Position numbers and translations under genes: made by a program | Shown here: positions 34,056-42,736 of the stretch, in pieces | How positions within the stretch are numbered: the first letter of the stretch is position 1 | Layout: every line of letters begins with the position of its first letter | NCBI GenBank assembly: GCA_049999805.1 | Contig: JBNGIO010006163.1 | Span: 64,107-128,106 of the forward strand | DNA length: 64,000 bases | Direction of reading: 5' to 3' | Source of the DNA: Folioceros fuciformis | Lineage: Eukaryota; Anthocerotophyta; Anthocerotopsida; Anthocerotales | The notes under the pieces: model-generated | Seen by the model: only the letters and a program-made list of their open reading frames with translations | Told to the model about the DNA's origin: nothing | Databases searched by the model: none

Positions 34056-34275
34056 AATAGCTCAACATCCAAGCCATTGATCTTGCCACATATATACATC
34101 AAGTCTCCACCCTCCCTGGAAATAGTGTCATCCTTGACACTCGATGACTCACCACATGTCCTCACAACATGTGGCCCCTGGCGTCACCTAGACTCTTCAG
34201 GGAGCTCTTGGATCCTGGCTCTAGGAACAGGTGGATTTGCGGCAACTAGATTCAAGTTGGGAGCTCCTGCATGTA

Positions 34276-35299
34276 GACAATTTCTAGTAAAATGTCCCTG
34301 CTCTCCACAACTATAACATACACCAGAGGTAGGCGCTACACGTCGTCTTCCACAACTCCTGTTATCACCTCTACCTCGACTTCTGGCAGTAGTCTCAGCA
34401 GTTGCACTATTCCCAATGGTGGTGGCTCGTCCTCTGCCTCTAGATCTACCCTGAGATCTAAGATATCTCCCCCTGGAGATTGGAGCCTCCTAGACAAACA
34501 TGTCCGGTATGGCATCTGCTGCTGCCATAGCCTCTTGCAATGTTTGAGGATTAGTCAATGCAATCCTGTTTTGAGCCCATCTCTTAAGGCCATTAGTAAA
34601 CTTGTGGAGTTTGTCTTGCTCATGCATCTCAGGACATTGCAAGACAATAGAGCTGAATTCACTCACATACTCCCGCAAAGTTCCAGTATGCTTGACATTG
34701 TCGAGCATCCTTCGCGCCAAACTCACAGCATTAGCTGGTTGGAAACGGAGTTGCAGCGCTTCCTTGAAGTCTGCCCATGTGAAGATTGTTGCTCTACGAT
34801 TGCCTTGCCTTACGTTCTCTACGTAAGTCCTCCACCAAGTAAGAGCATACTCGTCCAAGAAGTTCATGACGTGCTTCAAGTACTCGTCTTGCGGCACTCC
34901 GCATGATTCCAAGTACGCTTCCAAAGAGAAAAACCAAGAACTGATTTTCTCTACGTCACGCTCGCCCTTATAACTCTAATGCGCAGGAACACTCAATCTC
35001 AACTTCTTGGCGTTCTTAGGAGCACTAATCTTAGGCTCGGGCTCCACTTCTTCTGGCTCTTCTTCAACGAGCCTACGTTTGCCTTTGATCTCTTGATCTA
35101 GAGCATCAAGTCTCCTCACGATTTTTTGGAGCTGGTCCTCTATGGTGGTACCGGTCCTTTGCTCCGAAGTTCCTTCCTCCGTCGTTCTCACGACTTGAGG
35201 ATCCGCCTGTGGCTCTTCCACAACGGTTTCGGTAAGCGGGGCCTTATCCTTCCTGCGGCGCACCCTCTCTGCTTTGCCTGGCTCAGCAGGATCTGCCAT
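34276..35299 (-). pseudogene. Ty3/gypsy gag with zinc knuckle, interrupted by one stop
   Basis: The N-terminal part (35299-34976) is charged and ends in a Lys/Arg/Glu-rich stretch. A TAG at 34978-34976 interrupts it. The same frame continues with KGERDVEKISSWFF and a capsid-like core (FLDEYALTWWRTYV, FTWADFKEALQLRF, LREYVSEFSSIV, KLHKFTNGLKRW). After a further segment a minus-strand frame has CYSCGEQGHFTRNC, a canonical CCHC zinc knuckle, near 34318-34276. The uninterrupted core runs 34975-34490. The stop would block Gag synthesis, so the copy is non-autonomous as assembled. Confidence 0.85.
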
Positions 35300-35337
35300 C
35301 GTTAACTAGCGTACTAGTCAAGGATGCTTTAACCTAT

Positions 35338-35349
35338 GCTCTGATACCA
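35338..35349 (-). promoter_or_regulatory. Primer-binding site for initiator tRNA-Met
   Basis: On the minus strand it reads TGGTATCAGAGC, the standard plant LTR element primer-binding site complementary to the 3' end of initiator methionine tRNA. It sits three bases inside the right-hand LTR, which fixes the element's orientation as leftward. Confidence 0.93.
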
Positions 35350-35352
35350 ACA

Positions 35353-35900
35353 AGTAACACCCCCTTCAACGGGGTGGGGCAGAACCACGTAGTTAGAAGC
35401 CAAAGCAAGGGTCAGTTTTAAACACCGGACACAGCACTAGGCCTCCAAGTAGCCCGCCCTCCTCTTCTAGGAGGACTTGCAGCCAGCACCCTTGCTGCTG
35501 CTCTTTATTCAAATCACAAGTCAACAAGAACATACAGAGCTGGAGGGCTAGAGAGAACTCCCCATCTTTGCCTAAGCTAGGAGTTTAGCTCTCCCTTTTC
35601 TTGGCCTCCTCCCACAGCTCCTTCACAACACCTTTCATGTGCTCTTACAGCCCAAGCAACAAATGCTCTCAAGGCATAGCCCAAGCACCAAGTGCTCTCA
35701 AGGCTTTGAGGAGATACTCGTCTCAACTCCACTGTACTGAACTTTTTTTAGCCCTTGGCTAGGTCCCCTTTTATACACAAGCTCAAGTCACTAACTTAGC
35801 AACTACTTACTTAAGCACTTACTTAAGCCTTAAGCTATTATTCACTACCACACACTTTTTCCTAGGGCTGCATGCTTCTCATGCTCTCTTAGTAACCTGC
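35353..35900 (-). repeat. 5' LTR copy (right)
   Basis: Alignable with the left copy over 35353-35739. Beyond that, the minus strand contains GTATAAAAGGGG near 35780-35769, a good TATA box, so U3 runs at least to about 35870. The exact end with TG could not be fixed. Confidence 0.8.
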
Positions 35901-36674
35901 TCTGCTAAACATGCCTTTGCATGGAGCTTACTTACTTGGCACTCAAACCAAGGGATGTCTATGGCATACCAAACCGGAGAGAGGAGAGGGTTAGGGTTAA
36001 GGGATATACTTAGGGTTGCATTAGGCGTCCGAATCGGACAACGTTCAAATTTGTTCGAATAATAAGTTAGGGTTTGTGGTTTAGCATCTAGGGTTAGGGT
36101 TTGTGGTTTAGCATCTAGGGCTAGGGTTTGTGGGTCAGCATCTAGTTCACAGCGGACCTTGTCCTTTAGTTTCACCGTTTTGTCTTCTGCACACATCTCT
36201 TTCTTCCATACATACCCCTCTCTCGCCTCCATGGAAAGGAGGTTCCCTTCTCGCACCTACCTGGGAAGAGGTCCCTTCTCGTCTTCTCGGCATGGCAGGC
36301 TCGTCACCGGCGAAACTTTGTGTGAAAGCTAATCGTATCGATATTCGATATTGGAGGCATACTTTCTTAAACTTTGGAAAGGCCCACTGTTGTTTTGGGA
36401 TGAACTAATTGCCTTGCCACATGCTGCGAACACGAACGGTTCTGTAGTACATGTTCCTTGCTTTGTCAGCCAGTCAAGTCGGTTATGTAGTACATGTTCC
36501 TTGCTTTGTCAGCCAGCCAAGTCGGACATAAAGCCAAGTCGGACATAACACTTGGCAACAAGAGACTTGAGTACGCGCGACTTGAGTACGCGCGACTTGA
36601 GTACGCGCGACCCTTGGGACCGTGATTTAGGGTTTAATGAGCCTCACACGACGTGACGATGCGCATCAGAGGCC
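35901..36674. other. Seipin upstream region with several short tandem repeats
   Basis: Three tandem families precede the seipin ATG: a telomere-like 27-bp unit (36069-36145), a 43-bp unit with GTAGTACATGTTCCTTGCTT (two copies from 36444 and 36487, to about 36540), and a 15-bp unit GACTTGAGTACGCGC (three copies, 36564-36608). A telobox-like TTAGGGTTTAA lies at 36629-36639, just upstream of the ATG, a common position in plant promoters. Confidence 0.7.
36069..36145. repeat. 27-bp repeat containing TAGGGTT telobox core, 3 copies
   Basis: Unit GGGTTTGTGGTTTAGCATCT plus AGGGTTA, with one or two changes in the third copy. Upstream at 35990-36015 are further GGTTAGGGTTAAGGG stretches. The motif equals the plant telomere repeat TTTAGGG in places. 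Confidence 0.8.
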
Positions 36675-38963
36675 ATGGCGCAGCAGGAGGCGGTCGTGCG
36701 GGAGGAAGAGGGTAAAGTTGAGGAGCAGGCGGGTGGTAGCGGGAAAGTGAATGAGGGATGCGAGGGGGAGTTGGAGGACGGCTCTTCGTCTTCCTCAAAT
36801 TTCTCATCATCCTGGGACGACGCCGACTTTGATGTTGCCTTGGAAGAGGATCAGAAAGTAGAAGGGCGTGGAGGAGGAGGTGGAGAGCAAGTTGTGGAAA
36901 ACCAATCGGATGTTAAGGAGCAAGCAGAGGAGGCCCTGCGATCTTGTTTGAGGAGGAGAGTCAGAGCGTGGAAAGCCGAATTCCAGGTGCTGGAGGGGGC
37001 TGAACTCTTTGAGCCTCAAGGAGGAAGTCTGGAGACTGGAAGCGCCGTTGAATCGGCTTCGGAGGAGGATGCAAGGTGGAAGGCGCAACAGCAACAAAAG
37101 CAGCAGCAGCAGGATCTTGGATATCCGAGTTCAGAGGGAGATGGAGGTGGTGAGCAGTTGGACACCTCTCCAAGGTCACATGGAGTTGATGTTGAGGTGG
37201 AAGAAAGCGCGTGTGACGGACAGGGTTCCTCGGCGTCTTCCTTATTCCAGGGATCGGTGGACAGGGGGAGGAAACCATCTGAGGACAATTCGCGACATGC
37301 CAGGTTAGGTTCGCTTTGGCCGTCGGGATTAGAGTCCGACGAGGATGAGGAGGTTGTCTCGGAGCGGAAGAGACCGCATGCCGGGGACCAGGACGATGGC
37401 GAGGAGGAGCAGCCGGTAGCCAGGAGGCGGAGACTCAAGAGGCTGGATGTTGAGGAGGTAGAAGAAGGGGAGATCGGCGGAGGTGAAATTTGCGCTTTCA
37501 AGGAGGTTTACAGGATGCCTGCAGCAGATGACATGCCGTCGGGGAGCGGGGACGGGCAGGGGCAAATGTTGTTGCTGCCTGCAGCTTTTATAATAAATGC
37601 AATCGGCTTCCAGGTGAAGCTGATCGGGAAGGCGTTCAATGTGTTTCTATGGTTCTTGAATATTTTCTGCATGATGTTCTGGGCACCGGTAGCTAAGACC
37701 TTGGAGGCAACTGGTCTTATCACGCAATCGGTTTCCTACGTCTCACAGTTGCCCCCGAGGATCGCACAAGGGGCGTCTCATGCAGGGCCTAAGGTGGGAC
37801 AGCTATGGAAGAAAATGGGACTCGGCTGTCTGGCTGCGACGTATGTGGTCATCGTCTTGATAGCGCTGCTGATTCCGGCTGTTGTGCTTGATTATGTGGT
37901 TCTCAGTAGGTTTGTTGAGAAGCCACTTGAGATCAAGGAGCCGCTTCATTTCGATTACACTCAGCCGAAGCCTAGCGCAGTTGTCAACCTTCTGGCCCCA
38001 GCGGTGATGGTAAGGGCTAAAAACTATGCTGCAGCTCACCCTGATAAGATTGTTAAAACCCGGGCCATCCTTGTAGGACATAAGTTTCACGTCACTGTTG
38101 TCCTGACATTGCCAGAGTCGGACTACAATCGGCAGCTAGGCATGTTCCAAATATCGGTCGAACTGTTATCCATACGAGGTTATGTTCTGGCCAGGGCCAG
38201 CCGGCCATGCATGTTGCAGTTCCGCAGTGGTCTGCTCCGCCATGCCAAGACTTTTTTACTTGGCTTGCCTCTTTTGCTGGGCTTGTGTCAGGAATACCAG
38301 ACTATGGCTGTGCGAGTCCTGGACCGTCATTACGAGAAAGTCATACCAACAGCGAGTGTGACAACTGTGTTGGAGCCAAAGGCAGGGTTTCCTGTGGGCC
38401 AAGGGCTGCCTGAGCTTTACAAGGCCGAGGTGCGGATACAATCGCAGCTGCCGTGGCTTAAGTCCCTTGTGTACAATTGGAGGTGGACCTTCTATGTATG
38501 GGGTGCCTTCTGGCTGTTTCTCCTCGAGGTTGGACTGGTTCTGCTGTGTTGTAGACAAGCACTTGTCCCGACGTCGTGGCGCTCGTTTACGGACGATGTA
38601 GGGGAAGGATCTCAGAGCGGTTATCGTTCCCCTGAAAGCAGGAAGCCATCCGGGGCTGGAGACCACGGGGTAGGCAAGAAATCGGGGAGAAGCAAACGGC
38701 GCGTGTCATTCCAAGATGAGATTCCCACAGCAGAAGTTTTGCTAGGCACAGACTCCGCTACACCGGCTGCTGGTCAGCCTTCAGCAGAAGAGGAGTTTCC
38801 GGCGGGCCTACCCATGCCTCCTATGGAAGACGTTCCTGAATCGGGCGAGGATGAAGTTCCTGCAGTGGAGGAAATTGTCGCTGTTGTGCTTGAAAAATTA
38901 GCCGACGTAGACCAAGTTTATGTTCTTCAGACAGCTGACGAAGATGGGAAAACACCTCCATAG
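36675..38963 (+). CDS. SEIPIN2: Seipin, plant SEIPIN2/3-like
   Basis: ER membrane protein that organises lipid-droplet formation. A single 762-codon exon, with the start in GCCATGGCG. Residues 1-290 are disordered and acidic (many Glu, Gly, Ser, a Gln run near 140). A hydrophobic hairpin-like region is at about 303-340, a transmembrane helix at 383-412 (ATYVVIVLIALLIPAVVLDY), the lumenal seipin core at about 415-600, and a second helix at 604-630. The core shows the family hallmarks LPESDYNRQLGMFQISVELL, a SRPCMLQFRS block, and GLPELYKAEVRIQSQLPW. Plant SEIPIN2 and 3 have this long N-terminal extension, SEIPIN1 does not; whether this is a 2 or 3 ortholog cannot be decided. The tail beyond 640 is hydrophilic, with a basic KSGRSKRRVSFQDE site. 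Confidence 0.9.
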   Translation: MAQQEAVVREEEGKVEEQAGGSGKVNEGCEGELEDGSSSSSNFSSSWDDADFDVALEEDQKVEGRGGGGGEQVVENQSDVKEQAEEALRSCLRRRVRAWKAEFQVLEGAELFEPQGGSLETGSAVESASEEDARWKAQQQQKQQQQDLGYPSSEGDGGGEQLDTSPRSHGVDVEVEESACDGQGSSASSLFQGSVDRGRKPSEDNSRHARLGSLWPSGLESDEDEEVVSERKRPHAGDQDDGEEEQPVARRRRLKRLDVEEVEEGEIGGGEICAFKEVYRMPAADDMPSGSGDGQGQMLLLPAAFIINAIGFQVKLIGKAFNVFLWFLNIFCMMFWAPVAKTLEATGLITQSVSYVSQLPPRIAQGASHAGPKVGQLWKKMGLGCLAATYVVIVLIALLIPAVVLDYVVLSRFVEKPLEIKEPLHFDYTQPKPSAVVNLLAPAVMVRAKNYAAAHPDKIVKTRAILVGHKFHVTVVLTLPESDYNRQLGMFQISVELLSIRGYVLARASRPCMLQFRSGLLRHAKTFLLGLPLLLGLCQEYQTMAVRVLDRHYEKVIPTASVTTVLEPKAGFPVGQGLPELYKAEVRIQSQLPWLKSLVYNWRWTFYVWGAFWLFLLEVGLVLLCCRQALVPTSWRSFTDDVGEGSQSGYRSPESRKPSGAGDHGVGKKSGRSKRRVSFQDEIPTAEVLLGTDSATPAAGQPSAEEEFPAGLPMPPMEDVPESGEDEVPAVEEIVAVVLEKLADVDQVYVLQTADEDGKTPP

Positions 38964-39574
38964 GCTTGAATTTGCAAAGTGATGGTCTTTTGCACCTTGT
39001 TCATAATGTGATAATTCCTGTACGTATTTTCGTAAAGGCGTCCACAAGCGCTGGTCCACTGAGTTGCCTTTTCGACCTTCCCCTGGGCTTCTTAGCAGGG
39101 ACTTCAAAACGCTAGACTTGCGTAGAAATAGGTTTCCACCCATCCCATGTCGCTGAGGGTTGATGGCCAACATGACAGCCTGAGCTCAGTTTGCTTCTCA
39201 ACTTGAGGGTCGAGAACATCGACTGCATCTATGGAAACAACTGACAGAAGAGCGATGTCTTCCACCCAGACACGGCATTCATATGTTCAAAGCTGAAAAT
39301 CGATCTGCTGTTTCGCATCCAACTGGATGGCGAAGCAACAGTTCCTTCATACAGGCTGTAAATTTCTCGTGTCAACTGGTGGAAGTTCCGCTCGCTGTTA
39401 TGGAACTCCGTCACCAAGGTGGAGCTCGTGCTTCAGATCCTGGCAGCATAGGCAGGTGCATTCGTTACGAGGGTTTGGGCGGAGGCAACCCTCTAGCCAT
39501 TTATTGTACCATGGGCTGAATCCAAGCTGAGTGAGTACCACTGCTTTCTCCGCTTGGTAGCTCATATCAGGATC
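38964..39574. other. Spacer between seipin and PPR genes
   Basis: No gene or repeat recognised. It contains the promoter and 5' UTR of the PPR gene, which is in the same direction. Confidence 0.5.
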
Positions 39575-42277
39575 ATGCAAATTATACACGAAGCTGTGGC
39601 ATCCACAGTTTCTCCAGCTGCACCACAGGTTGGGAATCACATATCGCAGAGGAATCCTGAGCAGGCTTGCCTCCTTCAAAAATTATGCAAGGAAGAAAGG
39701 CTCAATGAGGCGATGGATGTGCTAGTGGGCCTGGACCAAGAAGCTTCAGTGCCGATGTATGTGTCTCTTCTCCAAATCTGTATCAGACGGAAGGCTCTTG
39801 ATAAGGCGAAGCAGCTGCATTCCCATCTAGCAAAATTCGGTTTAGAGTCACACAGCGTTGTAGGAGAATGGGTTGTGAACACGCTGGTGAAGTGCGGGAG
39901 CCTATTAGATGGGCTCTTGGTGTTCGGAAGATTGTCAGCGAGAACGGCTTTCTCCTGGTCAGTCATCTTGACAGGCCTGTGCAAGGCTGGCAAATTTCGA
40001 GAGGCTCTTAGATGGTATGTGCAAATGCTGAAGGAAGGAGTTCATCCAAACAGTAATATCTTTGTCAGCTTAATCCAAGTTTGTGGCAGGTTGGGAGACC
40101 TGGAAGAGGGCAGGCGGATTCATGCTGATGTGATTAGGTATGACTGTGACTGCAATGTGTTCGTGGGGACAACTCTTATAAATATGTACGCAAAGTGTGG
40201 TAGCATCGATGATGCTAGACACACGTTTGATGGATTGGCTTCACGGAATGTGGTGTCTTGGAACGCAATGCTTGCAGCATATGCTCAGCATGGTCAAGGA
40301 GAGCAGACTTTGCTGCTCTACAACCGAATGCTGGAAGATGGAATGGACCCCAATGAACGAACACTTGTCAGCGTGCTTCAGGCGTGCTCAAGCATGGCAG
40401 ATAGGGAAGAGAGCATTCCTGTTGGTGAGCTGTCCATCAAGCTGGAATCGCTAGCTATTGGAAAGGCACTACATGCTAAAGCGGCCCGGTTAGGTTACGA
40501 GGCGGATGTTTTTGTGGGCAGCAATCTGGTGAATATGTACTCAAAGTGTGGGAGCTTCACAGACGCTCAACATGTTTTCAACCACCTCCCCCGGCGGAAT
40601 GTTGTGGCTTGGAATGTGATGCTTGCAGCATTTTCTCGCCACGATCAAGAAGAAACGGCATTGCAGTTATATGGTCAAATGGAAGAAGAAGGCGTCACTC
40701 CAAGCAGTCGAACCCTGATTGTTGCTCTCCAAGCATGCATAGCTCTTGCAGCGAAGGAAGAAGGCATGCTTCAAAATAGCTATCCTATGAAAGTGGGGTC
40801 GTTACAGAAGGGGAAGACACTACATGCCGACGCTGCCCGGAGGGATTATCAATCTGATGTGTTTGTTGGTAGCACGCTTGTGAATCTGTACTCGAAGTGT
40901 GGAAGTCTTGTGGACTCCCAACTTGTGTTCGACGAGCTCCCCAAGAGGGACGTCGTGGCATGGAGTGGGATTCTTGCAGCATACGCTCAGCAAGAGCATG
41001 GGGAGAAAGCTTTGCAAATTTTCAGCCAAATGCAAGAGGTGGGCATCACCCCTAACGCTTGGACTTTGGTGAGTGCCATACAGGCATGTGGCAGTCTTGC
41101 AGAAATGGAGGGGGAGAGCGTTCTGGTCGATGGCCAATCCATCAGATTGCAATCGCTCCATAAGGGAAGGGCATTGCATTCTGAAGCTGCTTCGAGGGGT
41201 TATGGATCAAATGTATTTGTTTGCAACACTCTGATAAGCATGTATGCAAAGTGTGGGAGCATGGTAGATGCTGAAGTTGTGTTCGCCGGGCTGCCTCAGA
41301 AGAGTGTGGTGTCATTTAATGTTATGCTTGCAGCATATGCTGAGCAGGAGCAAGGAGCAAAGGCCTTGCAACTGTATGAAGAGATGCAAGCAAGTAGTTT
41401 GAAAGCAAACGACGTCACTTTCCGGGTCATTCTAGCCGCTTGCTGCAAGATTGGGGCCTTGAACAACTGTTTCCAAATCCATCGAGATATCGTGGATAAT
41501 GGGTTGGAGTTTGACCCTGGTGTGGTAACCTCTCTGATTCATGCATACGGCAAGTGTGGGAGCATGTTGGATGCTCAGTTTGTGTTCGACTCACTGCCAC
41601 AGCACACTTTGCATTCATGGACTGCCATGATTGCAGGGTATGCCAGACAAGGGCAGTACGAGAGAAGCATTCGATGCTATGAGCAAATGTCTGTGTCTGG
41701 CCTCAAGCCCAATGGGATTACGTTTCTGTCAGTCCTGACTGCGTGCAGTCATGCTGGGCTGGTGGATGAAGGCCTCACGTACTTCAAGTGCATGACCAGC
41801 TATCATGGGATTCCTGCGGAGATAGAGCATTACGCATGCTTGATTGACCTCCTTGGTCGTGCTGGACTCCTCAGCCAAGCAGAAAAGGTGCTCTTAGGAA
41901 TGCCCATGGAGCCTACACTGCCTATCTGGATCTCCCTGCTCGGAGCCTGCCGGAAGCATGGGAATGTGGAGCTGGGTAGATGGGCTTTCGATTGTGCTGC
42001 CCAGCTGCAGCCAAGATGCGGTGCAGCGTATCTGCTCATGTCCAATATCTATGCTCAGGCTGGCATGTGGGACTACGCAAATGACATAGCTGAGATGGAA
42101 CTGAGAGCCGGTGCATGTAATTACAAGCCCGCGAAAAGCTGGGTGGAGGTGAATGAGAGCATTCACACATTCACCACGGGCCCACATGTCCTACATCCTG
42201 AGCTGCTTGACCTGCTGAAGGAGCTGAGCTCCGACCTCGGTTCAGCAGGTTTACTCTGTACCTGTCGGCAGATTTAA
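39575..42277 (+). CDS. PLS-class pentatricopeptide repeat protein ending in E/E+ motifs
   Basis: Probably a plastid or mitochondrial RNA-binding protein, likely a C-to-U editing factor. The frame is open from a TTG at 39554; I take the first ATG (39575), giving about 900 residues without introns. Repeats run nearly the whole length, with the signature pairs NTLV..CGS, LINMYAKCGSIDDARHTFDG, LVNMYSKCGSFTDAQHVFN, MLAAYAQHGQGEQTLLLYNRM and so on. The end (GACRKHGNVELGRWAF, YLLMSNIYAQAGMWDYA, KSWVEVNESIHTFTTGP, HPELLDLLKELSSDL) is the E and E+ region; no DYW cytidine-deaminase domain follows, so a DYW partner in trans would be needed for editing. Three consecutive units in the middle share an unusual insertion. 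No clear transit peptide was seen. Confidence 0.94.
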   Translation: MQIIHEAVASTVSPAAPQVGNHISQRNPEQACLLQKLCKEERLNEAMDVLVGLDQEASVPMYVSLLQICIRRKALDKAKQLHSHLAKFGLESHSVVGEWVVNTLVKCGSLLDGLLVFGRLSARTAFSWSVILTGLCKAGKFREALRWYVQMLKEGVHPNSNIFVSLIQVCGRLGDLEEGRRIHADVIRYDCDCNVFVGTTLINMYAKCGSIDDARHTFDGLASRNVVSWNAMLAAYAQHGQGEQTLLLYNRMLEDGMDPNERTLVSVLQACSSMADREESIPVGELSIKLESLAIGKALHAKAARLGYEADVFVGSNLVNMYSKCGSFTDAQHVFNHLPRRNVVAWNVMLAAFSRHDQEETALQLYGQMEEEGVTPSSRTLIVALQACIALAAKEEGMLQNSYPMKVGSLQKGKTLHADAARRDYQSDVFVGSTLVNLYSKCGSLVDSQLVFDELPKRDVVAWSGILAAYAQQEHGEKALQIFSQMQEVGITPNAWTLVSAIQACGSLAEMEGESVLVDGQSIRLQSLHKGRALHSEAASRGYGSNVFVCNTLISMYAKCGSMVDAEVVFAGLPQKSVVSFNVMLAAYAEQEQGAKALQLYEEMQASSLKANDVTFRVILAACCKIGALNNCFQIHRDIVDNGLEFDPGVVTSLIHAYGKCGSMLDAQFVFDSLPQHTLHSWTAMIAGYARQGQYERSIRCYEQMSVSGLKPNGITFLSVLTACSHAGLVDEGLTYFKCMTSYHGIPAEIEHYACLIDLLGRAGLLSQAEKVLLGMPMEPTLPIWISLLGACRKHGNVELGRWAFDCAAQLQPRCGAAYLLMSNIYAQAGMWDYANDIAEMELRAGACNYKPAKSWVEVNESIHTFTTGPHVLHPELLDLLKELSSDLGSAGLLCTCRQI

Positions 42278-42736
42278 GGCGTAGAGGTTGCCGACTCACT
42301 CACGAAAGCTCTTACAGGTGAAGAATTCCTTTCATAACAAGCAAGCAGCGTTGTTCAAAGTACTACATGGATGAGAGGATGCAGCTGACGTGAAGAACAG
42401 GCTACGATGCTAGGCTGTCTTACCGGCGGGGTCCACATTCGGGTTGCCTTCGTAAACATTTGAAGATGATAGGATATGGACGAGTAGCGGAGGGTTCAGC
42501 GGTGTATAATCAGAATGTACAAGTGAAGAGCCCTGTGTTGTATGTAAGAATTCTCGATAACATCGAAGCCCGGACAGCAAGCAAGTGGCCCAATAAAACA
42601 GAGCACAAAGCCGCTGGGATCGTGATAGTTACGCGATTCCAGCATCGAGTCCCTTTCAGCTTGAAGCCCGGGAGCTCGGTTGGCATCTCGCACAAGGGTT
42701 TCTTGCAGCGGATTGTGCTCTCTTTTCCTTACAGAC
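42278..42736. other. Spacer upstream of the serpin gene
   Basis: PPR 3' flank and serpin promoter or 5' UTR. The bases just before the serpin ATG (TTTCCTTACAG, then AC) look like a splice acceptor, so a non-coding first exon with a 5' UTR intron is possible. Confidence 0.45.

Larger units (their letters stand above)
33673..35900 (-). mobile_element. Truncated Ty3/gypsy LTR retrotransposon
   Basis: Two direct LTR copies flank an internal region read on the minus strand. Next to the right-hand (5') LTR is a tRNA primer-binding site, then a gag with a zinc knuckle, then about 220 bp and an assembly gap directly against the left-hand (3') LTR. Protease, RT, RNase H and integrase are absent from the assembled sequence. 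LTRs differ by roughly 5 percent by eye plus small indels. The right boundary (start of U3) is approximate because the left LTR is cut by the gap. Confidence 0.88.

Noticed and set aside
36038-36145. Interstitial telomere or former chromosome end
   Set aside because: Only a few TTAGGG-like cores inside a 27-bp unit, not an uninterrupted TTTAGGG array; the telobox-repeat reading is simpler.
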